Shown here: positions 8,864 through 12,810 of the stretch, piece by piece
Layout of the letters: the number at the start of each line of letters is the position of its first letter
Numbering within the stretch: the first letter of the stretch is position 1
Source of the DNA: Saccoglossus kowalevskii
Taxonomy: Eukaryota > Hemichordata > Enteropneusta > Harrimaniidae
Direction of reading: 5' to 3'
Assembly (NCBI RefSeq): GCF_000003605.2
Contig: NW_003117023.1
Location: forward strand, 1-12,810
Length of the DNA stretch: 12,810 nucleotides
The notes under the pieces: model-generated
Told to the model about the DNA's origin: nothing
Databases searched by the model: none
The model's input: only the letters and a program-made list of their open reading frames with translations
Program-made: the position numbers and the translations under genes

Positions 8864-10337
8864 TCACGCTGATGAGCTTTCATGCACAAATGCGTATACA
8901 CGCCAAATATGGATGGCTTCAATTTGTGTTTTTAGTTTTTTCTCCGAATAGTAGAAAAATAAATGACGAGTGACAATGAATTTAAGGGTCATTTTCAAGG
9001 TCGTACGTCCTCTATGTGTACATGTAGTCTGAACTGTCTCGCTTTCTATTATCATAAGTGTGAACCTAAGTCTCCTCCCCTCAATGCGTGTAATTATATA
9101 TTGAGAGAATACATATCTAAGTGAAAGATCATCTATTCCAATACTGTGCTCTTAAAGGTATGAACCGTAACCTGTCTATTTACTAACATATTCAGTGTAT
9201 TGTGCTTATTATTCTATACACAACTGCGATGTTTAAACATTCAGACACTCAAAGACAAAATGTGGATTCTGACCCTATTATCATGAGCTACAATGAATAT
9301 AAAGGGAATTTTAGAGGACGTGAGAGTGCATAAAGTCTGACTAAACATTCTCTCATTCTCAACAGTCTGGACTTAACCCAGTATTTGACAATGTTCTTTT
9401 GCAATTCGTCGTGATCACTTGTCAAAGATAGGGTTATTTCGAGGGTTTTGATTATTTTCATCTGCAAATTCGATGATATTGTTTGTATGTGGAGTAATTG
9501 TTTATTTGGGAATATCATTCTGAGCGGTAGAACAACTTTCAATGCCGGGCGCTGTTAAATGTCATGCGAATACCCTCTGTACCAAACCATGTTAAACCCT
9601 TTGATACTTTTTCAACCCAGCATTTTCCACATTTTAATGTATTTATCTATTTTTATACAGCATCCCTGTGACTCTGAGGGTTAATTATATCCAGAAAGTT
9701 GTTTATACCATGTGACTAAACAATGTGGTATATTTATGTTACATAATTATTCAATTCAAGACTTTCGTCTCTCGTAGTTGACGTCTTGACCCCAAAAAAT
9801 CTCATATAACTCCAAAATCAAAAGGTACAGGCGTGCATGGACCGTATATTGCGAAATCTTTACACGTATAAAGGATTGTACCTGATGCGTTCTGACTAGA
9901 TTTACCATTTTCCCTAATAACCTAATTTGAAATTATATCTATTGAGTATTGGCAAATTAGGAATAACACACCACAGAATCATTTTTTGGCAGTTTGTGGG
10001 GTTGGTTCCTGACTAGGGAATATTGTACATTCAAGTATATAAAAAAATGTAATAATGTCGGATGCAGACAAGGATATACTATGCAGTGTTATCCAGTGTG
10101 TGTGTATATATATCATACTTAAATTATTTTTATGTAAAACATATTCATAATCGGAACAATGCTCTTGAGCAATCCAGTGTCTGGTCATACCCTGTAATCT
10201 ACCCCGTGCAAGCACGTTTCTAAACACAAAGCGAACTTTTTTGAGAGAGCTTTTCACAACAAGAGTCTTTCATAAGCAAATTGGTCAAATCACAAATGAC
10301 ACTGGAACGATACGGGTTTTAATTACGACATATCTAA
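8864..10337. other. AT-rich stretch without a supported gene
   Basis: Minus frames at 9055-8864, 9542-9288 and 10257-9979 show no motif, no splice-site support and AT-driven composition. A short TG run merging into TA (about 10097-10112) is a minor simple repeat. An imperfect hairpin lies at about 9853-9880 (aatcttta...taaaggatt). Nothing here can be assigned a function. Confidence 0.4.
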
Positions 10338-10365
10338 TTTATTGGAATATTATTATTAATTTATT
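10338..10365 (-). terminator. Two AATAAA polyadenylation signals, minus strand
   Basis: On the minus strand AATAAA occurs at 10365-10360 and 10343-10338, about 160-185 bases downstream of the stop codon of the minus-strand terminal exon. The distance is normal for a 3' UTR and the two copies reinforce each other. In DNA this AT-rich a chance match is possible. Confidence 0.45.
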
Positions 10366-10522
10366 GGCGACAGAAGACAGAAAGTAAATCCAGTTAAATG
10401 ATGTCTTGACACTGAATTAGCGAAGCCGGATTAGGAATTTATATTGAAATCAGACTATACCAAATTAAATGATTTGATTTAAATTAAATTGTCAAATTAA
10501 TATCTCAACTGGGTCCAGGAGA

Positions 10523-10746
10523 TCATTTTTCTTCAGATTCACTTGAGGAGTCTGACTCAATCACCCATGGAATCCAAACTCCGGTAGGGGGAGGAATAGC
10601 ATCTGGGTCATCATCAGGATAAGTTGGCGGAGCAGACGCGTTGGAGTCCTCTGCGATGTTAAACAACCACACAGATTTACCAGGACTACCGGAAGGATTA
10701 ACTGGTTCCTGTCCAGATTCAGGTTCAGGTGTCCATATTCCGACGC
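10523..10746 (-). CDS. Terminal exon, proline-rich acidic-tailed protein with PPTY motif
   Basis: I do not recognise the protein. A strong acceptor (gtgttcatttgttttcag) ends at 10747. The exon then reads VGIWTPEPESGQEP..., SGSPGKSVWLFNIAEDS, SAPPTYPDDDPDAIPPP, VWIPW and a last acidic run, ESDSSSESEEK, before TGA (10525-10523). It is about 74 codons, rich in P, D, E and S, far from what AT-rich non-coding DNA gives. PPTY is a PPxY motif, which in other proteins binds WW domains such as those of NEDD4-type ubiquitin ligases; the acidic serine tail resembles casein-kinase-2 sites. It could be a cytoplasmic tail or a disordered C-terminus. Two AATAAA signals follow at a normal distance. The first codon needs one base from the exon before. 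The frame is open up to 10819, but the ATG there lies in the putative intron. Confidence 0.55.
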
Positions 10747-10849
10747 CTGAAAACAAATGAACACAACTCATTGTAATTTTTAAAATAGCTACAATTGGTG
10801 CAAGTGGGAATAATGTCAATAATTTCCATTCCCCAACTCAGATGGCGAC

Positions 10850-10970
10850 CATGATTAATGTATCATATTCTTCAGTCCATTCGTCAGGCAAAGGATCCAT
10901 GTTTTGCGGTGGTGGTTGTAACGGGTCTATGTTGAGGAATATTGCCTTTCTAGGCGATGCTGCGCCCGTA
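10850..10970 (-). CDS. Putative internal exon, proline-rich, same minus-strand gene
   Basis: After an acceptor-like ...ttacacag (AG at 10972-10971) the minus strand reads TGAASPRKAIFLNID, then PLQPPPQNMDPLPDEWTEEYD, for 40 codons. The composition (P, D, E, W) matches the terminal exon at 10746-10523, and SPRKAIFLNI resembles its SPGKSVWLFNI. Its first base completes a codon begun in phase 2, which agrees with the donor at 11385-11384. The only GT near its end (ATG|GTCGCC at 10849-10848) is a poor donor and in phase 0, whereas the next exon needs phase 1. If unspliced, the frame stops at TGA 10840-10838. So either the junction is not as drawn or this is an alternative 3' end. Function unknown. 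Confidence 0.42.
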
Positions 10971-11182
10971 CTGTGTAATATATAACAATTAATCATAAAA
11001 TATTAAAATACAAGTAGAAGGGAACCAATTGTTTTCCCAACAATCTTGATATAGACTGTGCTTATTTGAAACCTCTGAGGTTGAGGTATAGCACGATAAA
11101 CGCTGTATAAATAGTATAACCCTCAACATTTGAGTACATCACCATTTAGGGTGAGGGGTTGATTTCAATAAATTAATACACA

Positions 11183-11355
11183 GATTATTCCAGTGGCGGA
11201 TCCAGCAAAATGTATTGGGGGGTCCAAGCTACGCTTAAGATATACGGAGCGTAAATCGCAGAGAAGCTATGCGTAATCCAGATAATACAAATCGTCATGC
11301 GTTTGGGGGGGGCATGGCCCCCTGGCCCCCCTCTCGATCCGCCACTGGATTATTC
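11183..11355. mobile_element. hAT-type miniature inverted-repeat element with 8-bp target duplications
   Basis: A 157-bp element (11191-11347) has perfect 12-bp terminal inverted repeats, cagtggcggatc at the left and its complement gatccgccactg at the right. It is flanked on both sides by an identical 8-bp target duplication, gattattc (11183-11190 and 11348-11355). An 8-bp duplication and CAGTG-type ends are hallmarks of hAT-superfamily transposons. There is no coding capacity, so it was mobilised by a transposase elsewhere. The interior has a G8 run (11305-11312) and a G/C-rich inverted segment (gggggcatggccccc), which would fold into a hairpin. The intact duplications point to a fairly recent insertion. 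It sits in the putative intron between the exons at 11561-11386 and 10970-10850. Confidence 0.92.
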
Positions 11356-11385
11356 TACGTTATTATAATGTAACACACCGCTCAC

Positions 11386-11561
11386 AAAGCCTCACAGATC
11401 ATTGATTCAGTGGGACAAATGTGTACGGGAAAGATAAATTTTGGGGTTCGGCACAGGAAAGATACATGTGGTTCATCGATATAGTCACCAAGACCGGAAG
11501 CAGGGGCAACAAAACCAGGCGGCACACACAAGCACTTTAACTCCACAATCTTTAATGCAAT
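11386..11561 (-). CDS. Putative upstream exon of the minus-strand gene
   Basis: An open minus frame begins right after an acceptor-like ...ttattttactgaagtag and runs 58 codons: IALKIVELKCLCVPPGF, GLGDYIDEPHVSFLC, FPVHICPTESMICEA. It has five cysteines and ordinary protein composition. A GTGAGC donor (GT at 11385-11384) follows in phase 2, exactly the phase the exon at 10970-10850 needs, and just before an in-frame TGA (11384-11382). This phase match is the main reason to link them. I do not recognise a domain. Caution: the plus strand is also open over 11406-11537 (reading SGTNVYGKDKFWGSAQER...), so the strand is not certain, and the segment could belong to a repeat. Confidence 0.33.
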
Positions 11562-11916
11562 CTACTTCAGTAAAATAAACAAAGGTACAATAATTAGCAT
11601 ATGCATATAAATATGTGAGATAAGATATCCTGAAAATATATCAAAGAAAGAAAGAAAACCTAACCTTAGCTAATTAGAGTTTGAGTTTAAATTTGGTAAT
11701 CGGTCCCTCAATGAATAATCAAATCAGCTAATTTGTCCCTAACAAAGCCAATGTTATCAACAATAAATGAACAATAACCATTAATCAATCAAAAAACACA
11801 AGTGTGCATAAGTAACAAACACATGAATACGTCAACAGTTCAGCATCGATGTTCACATCAGGTCACAGTTCACTCACAGTCAGCTTCTGTGTGCAGTTCC
11901 TGAGACAAAATCCACC
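11562..11916. other. Stretch without a supported gene
   Basis: AT-rich sequence with scattered short A-runs (for example aaagaaagaaagaaaa near 11645). A TATAAATA occurs near 11606 but no gene start follows that I can support. No transposon ends were found. Confidence 0.35.
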
Positions 11917-12072
11917 GTTGGGGGCGCTGCACGACGAAATCGGGCGTGGCCTGGGTGTGTCCGGTGATTATCAAGGTACAGCGTAGAGGGCGCTGTTCAA
12001 CAACAACGGGCGTGGCCTGGGTGTGTCCGCAAATTATTCAGACACAGCGTTGAGAGCGCTGTTCAACAACAA
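11917..12072. repeat. 66-bp tandem repeat, two full copies plus a partial one
   Basis: Copies at 11941-12006 and 12007-12072 start with cgggcgtggcctgggtgtgt and end with gcgctgttcaacaacaa. The tail of a third, more diverged copy (gggggcgctgcacgacgaaa) lies at 11919-11939. The full copies differ at scattered positions, mostly in the middle third. The unit is clearly more GC-rich than its surroundings. Each copy has a GCGCTG core; in copy 1 the stretch TAGAGGGCGCT fits the 11-base core of the CTCF consensus exactly. Confidence 0.9.
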
Positions 12073-12460
12073 TGTTTTCAAAAGTTCATTCGTAGAAATT
12101 CTGAACAATAGTCATAATCAATCGTCATAATTCAGAAATAGTTCTCTGTACAGTGGGACACAACTTGAATACCAATCAAAACTCACAGTACGAGTGTTAT
12201 TCAGCAGACAGTTTGAAAGTAGAAAGTTGAGAATTACTGTGCCTATATTAGCTTAGTTACAGCTGCCATCAGATGTCACCAGTCAGCGGTTCTTTGATGG
12301 ATGAGAACTGATATCACCACAGAGTCACCAAAAGTTCAGGGTGAGATTCACCCACTCCCGTTGCATAGGAAATCTTGAAATACAGCTGGAAATGTTGATT
12401 CCGGACCGATTTCCCGAAAACACAGTTCTCTGAGTTCCTCTTCTCATAAGCTCTCTGAAT
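12073..12460. other. Stretch without a supported gene
   Basis: Moderately less AT-rich than the rest of the window. Short open frames on both strands carry no recognisable motif, and no repeat ends are visible. It may be intron or UTR of a gene to the right. Confidence 0.35.
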
Positions 12461-12519
12461 ATGAGAACCACATCCCAGCTAACTCCTGGTTTAAGCAGGA
12501 ATGCAACTGCTCCCCACAG

Positions 12520-12678
12520 AGCTGTCCCAAAACACTGTCGACACTCTGGGAACTATCTGCTGACTAATTCAAACATGCAAGCTCAGCTAGTATCTTTACT
12601 GGGGGTAACTCCACCCTTGGACGCACCCCATAGGTCAAGGAGTCCATCATCTGATAATGACGGTGTACTTTTCGACAG
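12520..12678 (+). CDS. Possible internal coding exon, plus strand
   Basis: Not recognised. An acceptor (gcaactgctccccacag, AG at 12518-12519) and a donor (gacag|gtatta, GT at 12679-12680) bound 159 bases, a multiple of three with phase 2 at both ends, open in the plus frame that runs 12461-12685. It reads VPKHCRHSGNYLLTNSNMQ, then QLVSLLGVTPPLDAPHRSRS and PSSDNDGVLFD. The S/R/P-rich, then acidic composition resembles a disordered, phosphorylatable segment of a real protein. Unspliced, the frame ends at TAA 12683-12685. No neighbouring exon was found in the window, and a minus frame (YLSKSTPSLSDDGLLD...) over the same DNA is also open, so the call is tentative. Confidence 0.3.
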
Positions 12679-12810
12679 GTATTAATGATTCTAAAATTCC
12701 CCGATCCCTATATGGAGTGAAACACAGCTCAGCCCATTGTTTCTAAAAAAGTGGGAAAATTGCCTTATAACTTTGAAAATCTGGATAAATGTGTGTGATT
12801 ATCAATAACA

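Noticed and set aside
10561-10764. 67-codon minus ORF overlapping the acidic-tail exon
   Set aside because: It is the shifted frame of the same exon; its L/Q/M-rich peptide is less protein-like than the P/D/E frame ending ESDSSSESEEK.
11369-12680. An LTR retrotransposon or solo LTR beginning TGTAACACACC at 11369
   Set aside because: No second LTR, no target duplication, no primer-binding site and no polyprotein motif were found; the TATAAATA is not placed sensibly relative to the tandem repeat.

Overview
The window looks like invertebrate-animal nuclear DNA. It is strongly AT-rich by eye, has no bacterial gene layout and almost no long ORFs, and carries minisatellites, a decayed LINE, a hAT-type miniature transposon and short exon-like islands bounded by splice signals. 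The most informative gene is an interleukin-17-like sequence. IL-17 families are expanded in molluscs, annelids, brachiopods, echinoderms and lancelets, so a lophotrochozoan or invertebrate deuterostome is the best guess. The species cannot be told from this sequence.

Layout. 1-160: six copies of a 26-28 bp minisatellite. 605-905 and 2165-2945: two blocks of the same old, irregular repeat (recurring 'cagacttt', 'ccacgtaacttt', 'accaacttt'); the ORFs there are by-products of few stop codons. 2946-5700: no supported gene. 5718-6171: IL-17-like exon behind a good 3' splice site, broken by an in-frame TAA and a later frame change. 7548-7577: small hairpin with a CTCF-like loop. 7869-8300: 3' end of a dead non-LTR retrotransposon. 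About 8436-8712: diverged 138-bp duplication. 10338-11561, minus strand: a putative three-exon 3' gene end (exons at 11561-11386, 10970-10850 and 10746-10523) with a proline-rich, acidic C-terminus, a PPTY motif and two AATAAA signals downstream. A 157-bp hAT-type element with 8-bp target duplications (11183-11355) lies in its first intron. 11917-12072: 66-bp tandem repeat with CTCF-like cores. 12520-12678: possible plus-strand coding exon.

How the pieces relate. The IL-17-like sequence and the minus-strand gene are more than 4 kb apart, on opposite strands, and show no functional link. Most of the window is intergenic or intronic DNA shaped by repeats. I found no new multi-gene system. The points most worth following are the damaged IL-17-like gene, the unidentified PPxY/acidic-tail protein whose two last exons resemble each other, and the short repeats with CTCF-like cores.
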